From assembly GCA_900315285.1 (NCBI GenBank), contig OMYO01000001.1, positions 1-64,000 of the forward strand: a stretch of DNA of 64,000 nt. The letters are read 5' to 3'. The DNA is from an uncultured Eubacteriales bacterium (GTDB lineage: Bacteria > Bacillota > Clostridia > Oscillospirales > Acutalibacteraceae). The notes under the pieces were generated by a model. It searched no databases, was not told the origin of the DNA, and was given only the letters and a program-made list of their open reading frames with translations. Made by a program: the position numbers and the translations under genes. Below, in pieces: positions 22,237-31,014 of this stretch (positions within the stretch are counted from its first letter, which is position 1; every line of letters starts with the position of its first letter).

Positions 22237-23967
22237 TTATTTCACCGGATTGATTCTCGAATACATGAAGAATTTCATATTGAACGGTGTGCAGTAGATA
22301 CCCTTCACGTTGGTCTTGCAGAGATAGACATCGTTGTAGAAATAGATGGGAACCGCGGCATAGGTCGACATGACCATGGCCTCTGCCTCATGTAGAATCT
22401 TAACGCGCTCCGCCATGTCGTTGGTGGATTTTGCCTGGGCGATCAGCTTGTCGTAATCTCCCCAGTTTCTGGGTTCCGCCGGATTGATGGGGTCGCGCCC
22501 AATAAGGCAGTCGTTGTTCAGGGAATCCGAGGTGAAGAGGTCGAGCATGGTGATGGGATCATCGAAGTCGGCGACCCATCCGTCACGGGAGACCGCAAGC
22601 TTACCGGCTCGGCGATCGGCGAGGAACGTGTTCCACTCCTCGGTGCGGATGCGGCAGCGGACACCGATCTGTCCCCAGTCACTCTGCAGGGCCTCTGCTA
22701 TGGCCTGATGCCCGGTGTCTGAGTTGATGGCATAGTCAAAGGAGATCGGCGTGGACGGCGAGAGCTTGCCATCCGCGGTGAACCGGTAGCCGACACCCTT
22801 CAGAATGGATATGGCCTCTTTCTTTGCCGCCGCGGCATTATATTTGGCCGGGAAGAAGCCGACGGATTCTTTATCCGGATAATCATATTCGTCGTTGGAC
22901 TTGAAAATTTTGCCATTTCCGTCACTCATCCCCGGAGGGACAAAGGAGGTGGCGATCTCCTGCCCGGTCTGGCCAATGTTCTTGACAATATATTCCCGGT
23001 CAATCAGGACGCTGAGCGCATGGCGAACAGCAGTTGCCTTCTCTGCGCTCATCCCCTTAAAGAGGTCCGAATCCACGTTAAAGGCTATGTAGTAAGTCCC
23101 CAGGGTATCCTGTTTGAAGAAATCCGGGCGCTTTTGGACCGCCGCCACCAGGTCATTGGGGATAGAGTCGCAGAAGTCCAGGTCACCGGCATTATAGGCG
23201 GAATAGGCAGCGGAACTGTCTGCTGAGAGCATGAACTGCAGTTCCTTCACCTTGACCTTGTCGGCGTTATAGAAGTACGGATTCTTCTCATAAATCATGG
23301 ATTCGTTGTGTTTCCACTCCTTCAGCGTATAGGCGCCGTCGGTAATGAACCCGGCCTCGGAGCACCACTTGCCGGGGTTGTTCCTCTCCGGATCCGCCTT
23401 TTCCACCGCCTTCTTTGGAACGGGATAAAATGTCGGGAAAGCGCAAAGACTCAGGAAATAGGCGCAGGGTGCCGCCAGACGCACGCGAAATACATTGCCC
23501 TTCGCCTTGGCGTCAATAACACCTTTCTTGTCCCGGGCAAGGGCATCATAGAGATAGGAATAGACCGCACCGGTGTTCGGGTCGGCAGCCCGTTTCCAGG
23601 AGTATTCGAAGTCCGCCGCTGTGAGCGGGGAACCATCGCTCCATCGCAGACCTTTCTTAAGATGGAAGGTATAGAGCAGGCCGTCCGGGCTCACTTCGTA
23701 CTTGTCCACGAGAGCCGGGACGATTTTCCCTTTGCTGTCGGTGGTGAACAGGCCGACGAAGGAGTTCGTTGCCAGCGTTCCGCTGTCCACCGCGGAGGAG
23801 AGCGCCGGATCAAGATAATCCGGTTCACTGGCAAGATTGATTTTCAGAACCGAGCCGTCGGAGTCCGATGTGAGCTTGCCGCCAGTGGCCCCGTTACAGG
23901 CGCTCAGCGTGAGGGCAAGCATAAGGACCGCCAGAACGGCGCAGAGGATTCGTTTGAACTGTTTCAT
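22237..23967 (-). CDS. oppA: oligopeptide ABC transporter substrate-binding lipoprotein
   Basis: A 576-residue SBP_bac_5 protein that binds peptides outside the cell and delivers them to the OppBCDF transporter. A lipoprotein signal peptide (MKQFKRILCAVLAVLMLALT, lipobox LSAC) is followed by the two-lobed binding domain, with the family signature 'TYTFHLKKGLRWSDGSPLTA' near 105-125. ATG 23967 has AGGAGGAG five bases upstream; the longer in-frame ORF overlaps oppF and is rejected. Last gene of the opp operon, ended by the 22188 hairpin. Confidence 0.93.
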   Translation of the reverse strand: MKQFKRILCAVLAVLMLALTLSACNGATGGKLTSDSDGSVLKINLASEPDYLDPALSSAVDSGTLATNSFVGLFTTDSKGKIVPALVDKYEVSPDGLLYTFHLKKGLRWSDGSPLTAADFEYSWKRAADPNTGAVYSYLYDALARDKKGVIDAKAKGNVFRVRLAAPCAYFLSLCAFPTFYPVPKKAVEKADPERNNPGKWCSEAGFITDGAYTLKEWKHNESMIYEKNPYFYNADKVKVKELQFMLSADSSAAYSAYNAGDLDFCDSIPNDLVAAVQKRPDFFKQDTLGTYYIAFNVDSDLFKGMSAEKATAVRHALSVLIDREYIVKNIGQTGQEIATSFVPPGMSDGNGKIFKSNDEYDYPDKESVGFFPAKYNAAAAKKEAISILKGVGYRFTADGKLSPSTPISFDYAINSDTGHQAIAEALQSDWGQIGVRCRIRTEEWNTFLADRRAGKLAVSRDGWVADFDDPITMLDLFTSDSLNNDCLIGRDPINPAEPRNWGDYDKLIAQAKSTNDMAERVKILHEAEAMVMSTYAAVPIYFYNDVYLCKTNVKGIYCTPFNMKFFMYSRINPVK

Positions 23968-23978
23968 AGCACTCCTCC

Positions 23979-24923
23979 TCACTGGTTCCAGCAGGCCGAG
24001 AGGTGTCCATCTCCTCGGTCGGTAAGACTTGGGCACTCAGCACTGCACTGCTCTGTGGCATAACGGCAGCGGGTCCGGAACGGGCAGCCGGATGGCATGT
24101 GGAGCGGGCTCGGCACATCCCCCTCCAGGATGATCCTCTCCTGCTTCTTCGCCTCTTCCGGGTCCGGGATGGGGATGGCGCTCAGAAGAGACCGGGTATA
24201 CGGGTGGAGCGGATTGTCATAGAGGTCGGCGGTGTCGGCAATTTCCACGATCTTCCCAAGGTACATGACGGCAATGCGGTCCGAAATGTGCTGGACCACC
24301 AGCAGGTCATGGGCGATGAACAGATAGGAAATCCCAAGGGACGTCTTCAGATCCTCAAACATATTGATGACCTGCGCCTGGATGGAGACGTCCAGCGCGG
24401 AGACCGGTTCATCGCAGATGATAAAGGACGGATGGGTGGCAAGGGCACGGGCAATTCCTATGCGCTGCCGCTGACCGCCGGAGAACTCATGGGCATACCT
24501 GGTGGCGTGCTCTGCGTTGAGACCAACCAGGGACATCAGGTGGAGGATCTCCTCATACCGCTCTTTTTTATTCTTATATAAATGATGGGTGTCGAGGGGC
24601 TCCCCTATAATATCTTCCACCGTCATGCGGGGGTTCAGGGAGGAGTATGGATCCTGGAACACCATCTGCATGTCCTTACGGAGATGCTTTATGGACTTGT
24701 CGGTGACCTCTTCTCCTTTGAAGTAGACATGACCTCCGGTGGGTTCGTACAACCGCAATATGGAGCGGCCCACGGTTGTCTTTCCGCAGCCGGACTCCCC
24801 GACTAAGCCCAGGGTCTCATTGGGGCGAATCGTAAAAGAGACGCCGTCAACGGCCTTTAGCTGCATCTTCTTTACTTTAAAATACTGTTTTAAGTCCTCG
24901 ACTTTCAAGAGCGGCTCATCCAA
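23979..24923 (-). CDS. oppF: oligopeptide ABC transporter ATPase (second)
   Basis: An ABC ATPase of about 314 residues with Walker [10 protein letters not shown], signature FSGGQRQR, Walker [12 protein letters not shown] and the C-terminal peptide-transporter extension with the cysteine cluster (CPFRTRC...CSAECP). Start is non-ATG: TTG 24923 is preferred because AAGGGGG lies eight bases upstream; TTG 24944 and GTG 24932 are in-frame alternatives. It overlaps the end of oppD and is followed 11 bases later by oppA. It pairs with OppD to energise peptide import. Confidence 0.92.
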   Translation of the reverse strand: MDEPLLKVEDLKQYFKVKKMQLKAVDGVSFTIRPNETLGLVGESGCGKTTVGRSILRLYEPTGGHVYFKGEEVTDKSIKHLRKDMQMVFQDPYSSLNPRMTVEDIIGEPLDTHHLYKNKKERYEEILHLMSLVGLNAEHATRYAHEFSGGQRQRIGIARALATHPSFIICDEPVSALDVSIQAQVINMFEDLKTSLGISYLFIAHDLLVVQHISDRIAVMYLGKIVEIADTADLYDNPLHPYTRSLLSAIPIPDPEEAKKQERIILEGDVPSPLHMPSGCPFRTRCRYATEQCSAECPSLTDRGDGHLSACWNQ

Positions 24924-25917
24924 GATCCGCACCCCCTTCCTCAAAGGCTTTTTTCACATTCATCCAGCAGGACGCCAAATGGCTGTCGCTGAGGCGCAGC
25001 TCCTGCGGCACCTCATGAAGGCAGATCTTCATGGCACTGCTGCAGCGGTTGCAGAATGCACAGCCCTCCGGCAGGTTCAGCAAGTTGATGGGCGAACCAG
25101 CAATGGGCTCCAGCCTTTTTCCCCAGTTGTCCGCCTTCGGGATGGAGCGGAGCAGCCCCTTTGTATATTCATGGGCCGGGCGATAGAAAATGTCCTCCGC
25201 CGAGCCGCGCTCACAGACCCGCCCGCCGTACATGACGATGATCTCGTCGGCCATCTCGGCGATGACGCCGAGATCATGGGTCACAATGATAATGGCCATG
25301 CCGAGCTTTTTCTGCAGATCCTGCATGAGCTCCAGGATTTGGGCCTGAATGGTGACATCCAGCGCCGTCGTGGGCTCATCGGCTATTAGGATATCCGGCT
25401 CGCAGGCCAGCGCCATGGCTATCATGACACGCTGCCGGAGTCCGCCAGAGAGCTCATGGGGATACATCTTCAGCCGGCTCTCCGGCTCATTGATGCCCAC
25501 AAGGGTCAGCATCTCGATGGCGCGCTCCCGCGCCTCTTTCTTGTTCCGGTCCGTGTGAAGGAGAATGGCCTCCTCCAGCTGATTTCCAATGGTAAAGACC
25601 GGGTTCAGGGATGTCATGGGGTCCTGAAAAATGATGGAACACTTTTCGCCGCGGAAGGACTGCATCTGCTTTTGGTCCCATTTTGTGATGTCCTCCCCTT
25701 TATAGAGGATAGATCCGCTGGTGATGTGCCCGTTCTCCGCCAATATTCCCATAATGGAATAGGCCGTGACGCTCTTTCCGGAGCCAGATTCTCCGACAAT
25801 GCCCAGAGTCTTGCCCGGTGCAATGGTGAAGGAGACGCCGTTGACCGCGGAGACCTCGCCGGCATCCGTCTCGAACGAGGTGTGGAGATCCCGCACCTCA
25901 AGGATGTTTTCCGTCAT
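24916..25917 (-). CDS. oppD: oligopeptide ABC transporter ATPase (first)
   Basis: A 333-residue ABC ATPase with Walker A GESGSGKS, signature LSGGLRQR, Walker [14 protein letters not shown]-loop THDLG, and a C-terminal oligopeptide-transporter domain with cysteines ([14 protein letters not shown]) that in related proteins hold an iron-sulfur cluster. ATG 25917 follows GAGGCGGAAATC. It lies 10 bases after oppC. Confidence 0.94.
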   Translation of the reverse strand: MTENILEVRDLHTSFETDAGEVSAVNGVSFTIAPGKTLGIVGESGSGKSVTAYSIMGILAENGHITSGSILYKGEDITKWDQKQMQSFRGEKCSIIFQDPMTSLNPVFTIGNQLEEAILLHTDRNKKEARERAIEMLTLVGINEPESRLKMYPHELSGGLRQRVMIAMALACEPDILIADEPTTALDVTIQAQILELMQDLQKKLGMAIIIVTHDLGVIAEMADEIIVMYGGRVCERGSAEDIFYRPAHEYTKGLLRSIPKADNWGKRLEPIAGSPINLLNLPEGCAFCNRCSSAMKICLHEVPQELRLSDSHLASCWMNVKKAFEEGGADLG

Positions 25918-25927
25918 GATTTCCGCC

Positions 25928-27022
25928 TCACTTTCTCAGTTTCGGATCGAACGCATCCCGTAGACCGTCACCCAGCAGGTTGAAGGCCAGGACAATGAGC
26001 ACGATCATGAGGGCCGGCCAGAACATCTTGAACGGGTAGAGAATGAGACCGTCCCGGGCGGCGTTGGCCAAGGAGCCCAGCGAGGGCATGGGAGCCTGAA
26101 CGCCGAGTCCGAGGAACGAGAGATAGCTCTCGGTGAAAATGGCTGAGGGAATCTCCAGCGCCGTCGTGATGATGATGACCGAGGCACAGTTCGGCAGGAT
26201 ATGTTTCCGGATGATTTTCCGCGATTTAGTCCCTATGGACTTGGAAGCGAGTACATAGTCATTACTCTTGATGGTCAGAATCTGACCACGCACAAGGCGC
26301 GCCATTCCGACCCAGTACAGCAATCCGAAGACGATAAACATGGATAGCATGTTAGACCCAAGGTTTTGGAAGATCGTTCCCTGCAATCGGTCTCCACCGA
26401 GGGTCTCGTTGAAAACGACACTCAGCAGGATAATCATGAGAAGATCTGGCAGCGAGTAGATGATATCGACGATCCGCATCATGATAAGATCCACTTTTCC
26501 ACCGGCGTATCCGGAGATGGAGCCGTACAGAACGCCGATGATCAAAACCAGAAGACTGGCAAACAGGCCGACTGCCAGAGAGACTCGGGTGCCGTAGATG
26601 ACACGGATAAAGTAGTCGCGGCACATCTCGTCGGTGCCAAAGATATGTGGGAACACTTTGCCGCCTTTTGCCATGTAAGCCTGCTCCATCGCGGAATAAT
26701 GAAATGGGGCGAGGTTTTTGGCACCCATGTCCCGCACTCCGTTCACAGAGATGATCTGGTCATAGGAGTAGGGCACTATGGCTGGAAAAATAAAAATGGA
26801 GAGCACGATGATGACCAGGACGACCAGGCTGATCATGGCCAGCGGGTTCTTGCGGAGCCGGCGCATTCCGTCCCGGAAGAATGTTGTGGAACGGCCCATG
26901 ACATCGGTCTGAGCGCGCTCTTCGTCCGTGGCAGGGGCAAAGTCGGTGCCGTTGAACTTGGAGAGGTCGATCTGCGAGCTCAGGAGATTTCTCTTCGGGA
27001 GCGTATCGGATATTGGTTTCAT
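25928..27022 (-). CDS. oppC: oligopeptide ABC transporter permease
   Basis: A 364-residue permease with an N-terminal cytoplasmic extension of about 65 residues, then six predicted membrane helices. The EAA-type loop is near the end ('SYLSFLGLGVQAPMPSLGSL' region). A long extracytoplasmic loop follows helix 1, usual for OppC. ATG 27022 has GAGGGGGAG upstream. It works with OppB as the transmembrane channel. Confidence 0.93.
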   Translation of the reverse strand: MKPISDTLPKRNLLSSQIDLSKFNGTDFAPATDEERAQTDVMGRSTTFFRDGMRRLRKNPLAMISLVVLVIIVLSIFIFPAIVPYSYDQIISVNGVRDMGAKNLAPFHYSAMEQAYMAKGGKVFPHIFGTDEMCRDYFIRVIYGTRVSLAVGLFASLLVLIIGVLYGSISGYAGGKVDLIMMRIVDIIYSLPDLLMIILLSVVFNETLGGDRLQGTIFQNLGSNMLSMFIVFGLLYWVGMARLVRGQILTIKSNDYVLASKSIGTKSRKIIRKHILPNCASVIIITTALEIPSAIFTESYLSFLGLGVQAPMPSLGSLANAARDGLILYPFKMFWPALMIVLIVLAFNLLGDGLRDAFDPKLRK

Positions 27023-27037
27023 AATTCACTCCCCCTC

Positions 27038-27949
27038 TCAGTCCAGTTCGATCCGCGGGTCGATAACCTTGTAGAGGATATCGGTCAGCAGATTCACTGC
27101 GACCATGACCGTGGCGAGGAACAAAGTCGTAGCCATGATCATGGAATAGTCCCGGTTGTTGATGCTCGTCACAAACTCCTGTCCGAGTCCGCCGATGGTA
27201 AAAATGTTTTCGACGACCAGGGAACCGGTGATAATATACGCAAACTCCGGCCCAATATAGGTGACCACCGGAATGAGAGCATTTCGGAGTGCATGTTTGA
27301 ACAGAACTTTACTCCTGGAGACGCCCTTGGCCTCAGCTGTGCGAATATAGTCCTGACCCAGGACATCCAGCATGCTAGACTTGGTAAGTCGTGTAATGTA
27401 AGCCGTCGGATAGAGCGCCAAGGAGATGACCGGCAGTACATAGTTCGTACCGTCTGCGCTCCAGACCGGGAACCACCCCAGCTGGATACTGAACACATAG
27501 AGCAGAAGCGTGGCGAGAACAAAGCTCGGCATAGCCGTCAGCAGTGTTGTGAAGAAAATGATGACCCTGTCTGGCCATCGGTTCCGGTAGAGGGCCGCCA
27601 GGCTACCAAATATAATGCCGAAAATAATGGACACCAGGAGGGCCATGCCGCCCAACCGAGCACTGATGGCAAACCGGCTTCCAATGGTGGGCTTGATTTC
27701 CCGGCCAGTCTTGATGCTGATGCCCCAGTCCCCGTGGAACAGGTTGTTCAGATAGATAAAATACTGGGTCATGAGCGGTTTATCCAGATTGTACCGTTCC
27801 TCCAGTGCCGCCTTGACCTCCGGCGTCGTGGCCTTTTCCGAGTCGAAGGGGCCGCCGGGGATGGCATTCATCGTGAAGAACGTGATGATGCTGATGATAA
27901 ACAGCGTAAAGATGGCGAGCAGAACCCGCTTCCAAATGTAGCTTTTCAT
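27038..27949 (-). CDS. oppB: oligopeptide ABC transporter permease
   Basis: A 303-residue permease with six hydrophobic helices. The N-terminal helix begins directly (MKSYIWKRVLLAIFTLFIIS), and the EAA loop 'RTAEAKGVSRSKVLFKHALR' sits at about 198-217. First gene of oppBCDFA, 23 nt from the predicted transcription start, with GGGGGAG as SD. Confidence 0.94.
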   Translation of the reverse strand: MKSYIWKRVLLAIFTLFIISIITFFTMNAIPGGPFDSEKATTPEVKAALEERYNLDKPLMTQYFIYLNNLFHGDWGISIKTGREIKPTIGSRFAISARLGGMALLVSIIFGIIFGSLAALYRNRWPDRVIIFFTTLLTAMPSFVLATLLLYVFSIQLGWFPVWSADGTNYVLPVISLALYPTAYITRLTKSSMLDVLGQDYIRTAEAKGVSRSKVLFKHALRNALIPVVTYIGPEFAYIITGSLVVENIFTIGGLGQEFVTSINNRDYSMIMATTLFLATVMVAVNLLTDILYKVIDPRIELD

Positions 27950-27978
27950 GGTCTCCCCCTTTTTTCCTATATGAGGAA

Positions 27979-28008
27979 ATTATAGGCACGATATTTTTGC
28001 GGCGTCAA
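27979..28008 (-). promoter_or_regulatory. opp operon promoter
   Basis: On the minus strand, TTGACG (complement of 28003-28008), 18 bp, TATAAT (complement of 27979-27984). Confidence 0.75.
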
Positions 28009-28020
28009 GGAAAGAAAGGA

Positions 28021-28042
28021 CCGCCCCGGGCGGCCGGGGCGG
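28021..28042. terminator. GC palindrome upstream of the opp promoter
   Basis: CCGCCCCG/CGGGGCGG with a 6-nt loop. On the minus strand it is followed by TCCTTTCTTTCC, so it may insulate opp from the tRNA unit; the U-tract is poor, and a protein-binding role is possible. Confidence 0.45.
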
Positions 28043-28134
28043 TTTTCCATAAAAACAGGTGGATTTTGTTTTATTACTCTACTTGTTTATTATGACGGGA
28101 GAGTCAATCAGCTTCTCCGTATCCGTTCGATAGG

Positions 28135-28174
28135 TAAAAAACAACCCTGGAAACGAAATTCCGTTTCCAGGGTT
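28135..28174 (-). terminator. tRNA-Lys terminator
   Basis: AACCCTGGAAACG (complement ends 28174) pairs with CGTTTCCAGGGTT (complement from 28143); then TGTTTTTTACC on the minus strand. Confidence 0.88.
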
Positions 28175-28179
28175 ATGAT

Positions 28180-28256
28180 TGGTGACCCATCGGGGATTCG
28201 AACCCCGGACACCTTGATTAAAAGTCAAGTGCTCTGCCAACTGAGCTAATGAGTCA
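28180..28256 (-). tRNA. tRNA-Lys (TTT)
   Basis: Complete cloverleaf on the minus strand with encoded CCA (complement of 28180-28182). The 7-bp acceptor stem is TGACTCA/TGGGTCA with one G-U pair. The anticodon arm CTTGA-CTTTTAA-TCAAG reads TTT, and the T arm is CCGGGG-TTCGAATC-CCCGG-like. A near-consensus promoter and a strong terminator make it a monocistronic unit. Confidence 0.97.
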
Positions 28257-28277
28257 TATCCTTACGCAACGTTTGTA

Positions 28278-28306
28278 ATTATACGTGACGCTTATTCACT
28301 TGTCAA
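28278..28306 (-). promoter_or_regulatory. tRNA-Lys promoter
   Basis: TTGACA (complement of 28301-28306), 17 bp, TATAAT (complement of 28278-28283): a perfect sigma-A consensus at optimal spacing, just upstream of the mature 5' end. Confidence 0.88.
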
Positions 28307-28309
28307 GAA

Positions 28310-28348
28310 AAATAATGACCCCGTGCTCTGACAAAATGACAGAGCACG
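28310..28348 (-). terminator. secG terminator
   Basis: Minus strand CGTGCTCTG pairs with CAGAGCACG (28322-28330 with 28340-28348), followed after GGGGTCA by TTATTTTTC. It touches the tRNA promoter. Confidence 0.7.
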
Positions 28349-28365
28349 AAATCTTACGTTATTAC

Positions 28366-28632
28366 TTATTTGACAAAGAGGATGCAGAGAACACAGGCAA
28401 GGGCAACTGCCATGAAAATGACACCCAGAATCTTTGTGGACTTAGCCAGAGTGTCGTCCTTGGCGTGGGCACCGGTCTTGTCAAAGAAATTGCTGTCATT
28501 CATTTCGGCAGAGCTGGAGCCGGTAATACCGGATGCGTTGGCCTCGCGGTTCTTCTGAAGGCTGATGACAACGATGAGAATGATTGCAAGTATAGTCAGC
28601 ACAATGGCGAAGGCCATCTGTAAACCTGTCAT
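28366..28632 (-). CDS. secG: preprotein translocase subunit SecG
   Basis: An 88-residue membrane protein with two helices (about 5-24 and 66-86) around the typical cytoplasmic loop 'LQKNREANASGITGSSS'. It belongs to the SecYEG channel and improves protein export. GGAGGAATTCAA precedes ATG 28632. In many Bacillota secG is followed by rnr and smpB; here it stands alone between a promoter and a terminator, followed by tRNA-Lys. Confidence 0.93.
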   Translation of the reverse strand: MTGLQMAFAIVLTILAIILIVVISLQKNREANASGITGSSSAEMNDSNFFDKTGAHAKDDTLAKSTKILGVIFMAVALACVLCILFVK

Positions 28633-28667
28633 TTGAATTCCTCCGAATCTCTAATTACAACTCTGAT

Positions 28668-28696
28668 ATCATATCATACCCATATTGCATTTTCAA
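28668..28696 (-). promoter_or_regulatory. secG promoter
   Basis: TTGAAA (complement of 28691-28696), 17 bp, TATGAT (complement of 28668-28673); a second overlapping TATGAT lies five bases nearer the -35. Confidence 0.6.
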
Positions 28697-28711
28697 GAAT
28701 AATTTTACCGC

Positions 28712-30964
28712 TTATTCTGTGGTGAGACGGAGCTGCTCTCCCTCGGTATCCTCCGGCTTGGGAAGGGATCCCAGTGCGGGATAGGTGCGGGTACGATACC
28801 GGGCGGGATGTTTGAATTCTCCCTCCTCATAGGGGCGGAGACGAGCGGCCCGCTGCCCTTTCCGAAGTTTGAGAATGGAGATGCCCTGGGCAGACTTGGA
28901 AGTCTTCTCCGTTATGGACGCCGTGTTCAACAGAAGCTGCCGGCCGGCATTGGATTCCACAACAATGTCACAGTCCTTTGGGACATAAAGGGCAGACGCC
29001 AAAGGCGACTTGTCCGAGAAAGCGTTGACAAGCTTCTTTCTCCGGGTCTTTGTAAAATAGCTCTTCATCTCTATTTTGGCAATTTTGCCGTTCTCAAAAA
29101 GGAACAGCATGTAGCCCTTATACTTCTTGGTGACTGCCATATAGACCGGGTTCTCGTCGGGGTCAAACTCGAGGATAGAGGGAACATAGTCACCCAGCTG
29201 GGCAGCCTTGCCATAGTCAAATTCGTCGGCTCGGGACTTGTAGACCTGCTGATGGTCTGTGAAGAAGAGAAGCTCCTCATCATTTGTCGTCTCCACCTGC
29301 TGGGTGATGACATCATTTTCCTTGAGCTTCTGGTCACCGCTCATCCGCAGGGACTGGGGCGAGAACTTTTTGAAGTAGCCGTCCCGTGTAAAGAAGAGAA
29401 TGACCGGGTCATCGTTGACCGTCTCCTCCTCTTCCTCCTCCTCTTCCAGGTCGGAGGCATAGATGATTTCACTCTTCCGGGGCTGGCCATACTTCTTGCC
29501 GACCTCCTGGAGTTCTTCGATGATGATTTTCTTGACCCGGCGGCGGTCATTGAGGATATCCTCGAGATCCTTGATTTTTCCCTCAAGGTCCTCCACATCC
29601 TGCAGCCGTTTCAGGATATACTCCCGGTTTAGGTGGCGGAGTTTGATTTCTGCCACATATTCAGCCTGGGTCTCATCAATGCCGAATCCAATCATGAGGT
29701 TCGGGACGACCTCGGCCTCCTCCTCGGTCTCACGGACGATTTTGATGGCCTTGTCAATGTCGAGGAGAATTTTTTCCAGACCCTTCAGGAGGTGAAGACG
29801 CTCCTTGGATTTCTGGAGGTCAAAATAGACTCTGCGGCGGACACATTCGGTCCGGAAGGCGATCCACTCCTCGAGAAGTTCCTTGACTCCAAGGACCCGG
29901 GGACTTCCCGCAATGAGGACGTTGAAATTGCAGGGGAATGAGTCCTCCAGCGTTGTCATCTTGAAAAGACGCCGCATGAGGCGATCCGGGTCTGCTCCCC
30001 TCTTCAGGTCGATGGTGATCTTGAGGCCGGACTTGTCGGTCTCGTCCCGGATGTCACTGATTTCCTTCAGGGAACCCGCCTTGGCCTTCTCAATGATCTT
30101 CTCAATGATGACCTCGGAAGTGGTTGTGGGCGGAATTTCCGTGATATCAATGCAGTTTCCGGCCTTATCATAGGTATATTTGGAACGAACTGGGATGCCG
30201 CCGCGGCCGGTGGCAAAGACTTTCTCCATTTTCTCGCGGTCGAAGATGATCTGAGCACCGCCGGGGAAGTCCGGAGCCTGCAAAGTATCCATGATGTCAC
30301 AGTCCGGATGACGGATGAGATTAATGGTGGTGTCACAGATTTCCTTCAGGTTGAAGGAGCAGATGGAGCTCGCCATTCCGACAGCAATTCCCGTGTTGTT
30401 ATTCACAAGGACCGAGGGAAATGTAACCGGAAGAAGCGTGGGCTCCTTCATGCTGGCGTCGTAGTTGTCCACAAAGTCAACAGTGTCCTTGTCAATATCC
30501 CGAAACAGTTCCTCGCAGATGGGGGCAAGTTTTGCCTCCGTATAACGGGATGCTGCCCATGACATGTCACGCGAGTAGGCTTTACCGAAGTTTCCCTTGG
30601 AGTCCACATAGGGGTGGAGCAGTGCTTCGTAGCCTTTGGAGAGGCGTACCATGGTGTCGTAGATAGCTTGATCGCCATGGGGGTTGAGCTGCATGGTGCG
30701 GCCGACAATGTTGGCGGACTTGATACGGCTTCCCTTCAGCAGCCCCATTTTATACATGGTGTAGAGCAGCTTGCGGTGGGAGGGCTTAAAGCCGTCAATT
30801 TCCGGAATGGCCCGGGACATGATGACGCTCATGGCATAGGGCATGTAGTTGATTTCCAGGGTGTCGACGATTTTCTGCTCGACAATTTCCCCGGCTCCCA
30901 TGATATGGGCGTTGGGGTTCTCCTCCCGGTTCGCTGCGGGCGATTTTCTCTTCTTCGATGCCAT
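28712..30964 (-). CDS. type IIA topoisomerase subunit A, divergent ParC/GyrA paralogue
   Basis: A 750-residue DNA-cleavage subunit. The catalytic tyrosine is Y141 in SRYTEAKL, preceded by 'KPSHRKLLYTM', 'MQLNPHGDQAIYDTMVRL' and 'GNFGKAYSRDMSWAA'; that last segment replaces the usual 'GNFGS.DGD.AAAMRYTE' and is longer. After the coiled-coil gate comes a glutamate-rich run (EEEEEEEE) and a short C-terminal part without a clear set of GyrA-box repeats. ATG 30964 is chosen because GGAGGA of the longer frame's own TTG codon serves as its SD. It is 50 bases downstream of the ParE-like partner. Whether it decatenates or supercoils cannot be told. Confidence 0.85.
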   Translation of the reverse strand: MASKKRKSPAANREENPNAHIMGAGEIVEQKIVDTLEINYMPYAMSVIMSRAIPEIDGFKPSHRKLLYTMYKMGLLKGSRIKSANIVGRTMQLNPHGDQAIYDTMVRLSKGYEALLHPYVDSKGNFGKAYSRDMSWAASRYTEAKLAPICEELFRDIDKDTVDFVDNYDASMKEPTLLPVTFPSVLVNNNTGIAVGMASSICSFNLKEICDTTINLIRHPDCDIMDTLQAPDFPGGAQIIFDREKMEKVFATGRGGIPVRSKYTYDKAGNCIDITEIPPTTTSEVIIEKIIEKAKAGSLKEISDIRDETDKSGLKITIDLKRGADPDRLMRRLFKMTTLEDSFPCNFNVLIAGSPRVLGVKELLEEWIAFRTECVRRRVYFDLQKSKERLHLLKGLEKILLDIDKAIKIVRETEEEAEVVPNLMIGFGIDETQAEYVAEIKLRHLNREYILKRLQDVEDLEGKIKDLEDILNDRRRVKKIIIEELQEVGKKYGQPRKSEIIYASDLEEEEEEEETVNDDPVILFFTRDGYFKKFSPQSLRMSGDQKLKENDVITQQVETTNDEELLFFTDHQQVYKSRADEFDYGKAAQLGDYVPSILEFDPDENPVYMAVTKKYKGYMLFLFENGKIAKIEMKSYFTKTRRKKLVNAFSDKSPLASALYVPKDCDIVVESNAGRQLLLNTASITEKTSKSAQGISILKLRKGQRAARLRPYEEGEFKHPARYRTRTYPALGSLPKPEDTEGEQLRLTTE

Positions 30965-31014
30965 GTAAGCTTGTTCCTCCAAACTTTAGTTTTCCGTTGA
31001 ACTTATAAGAATCC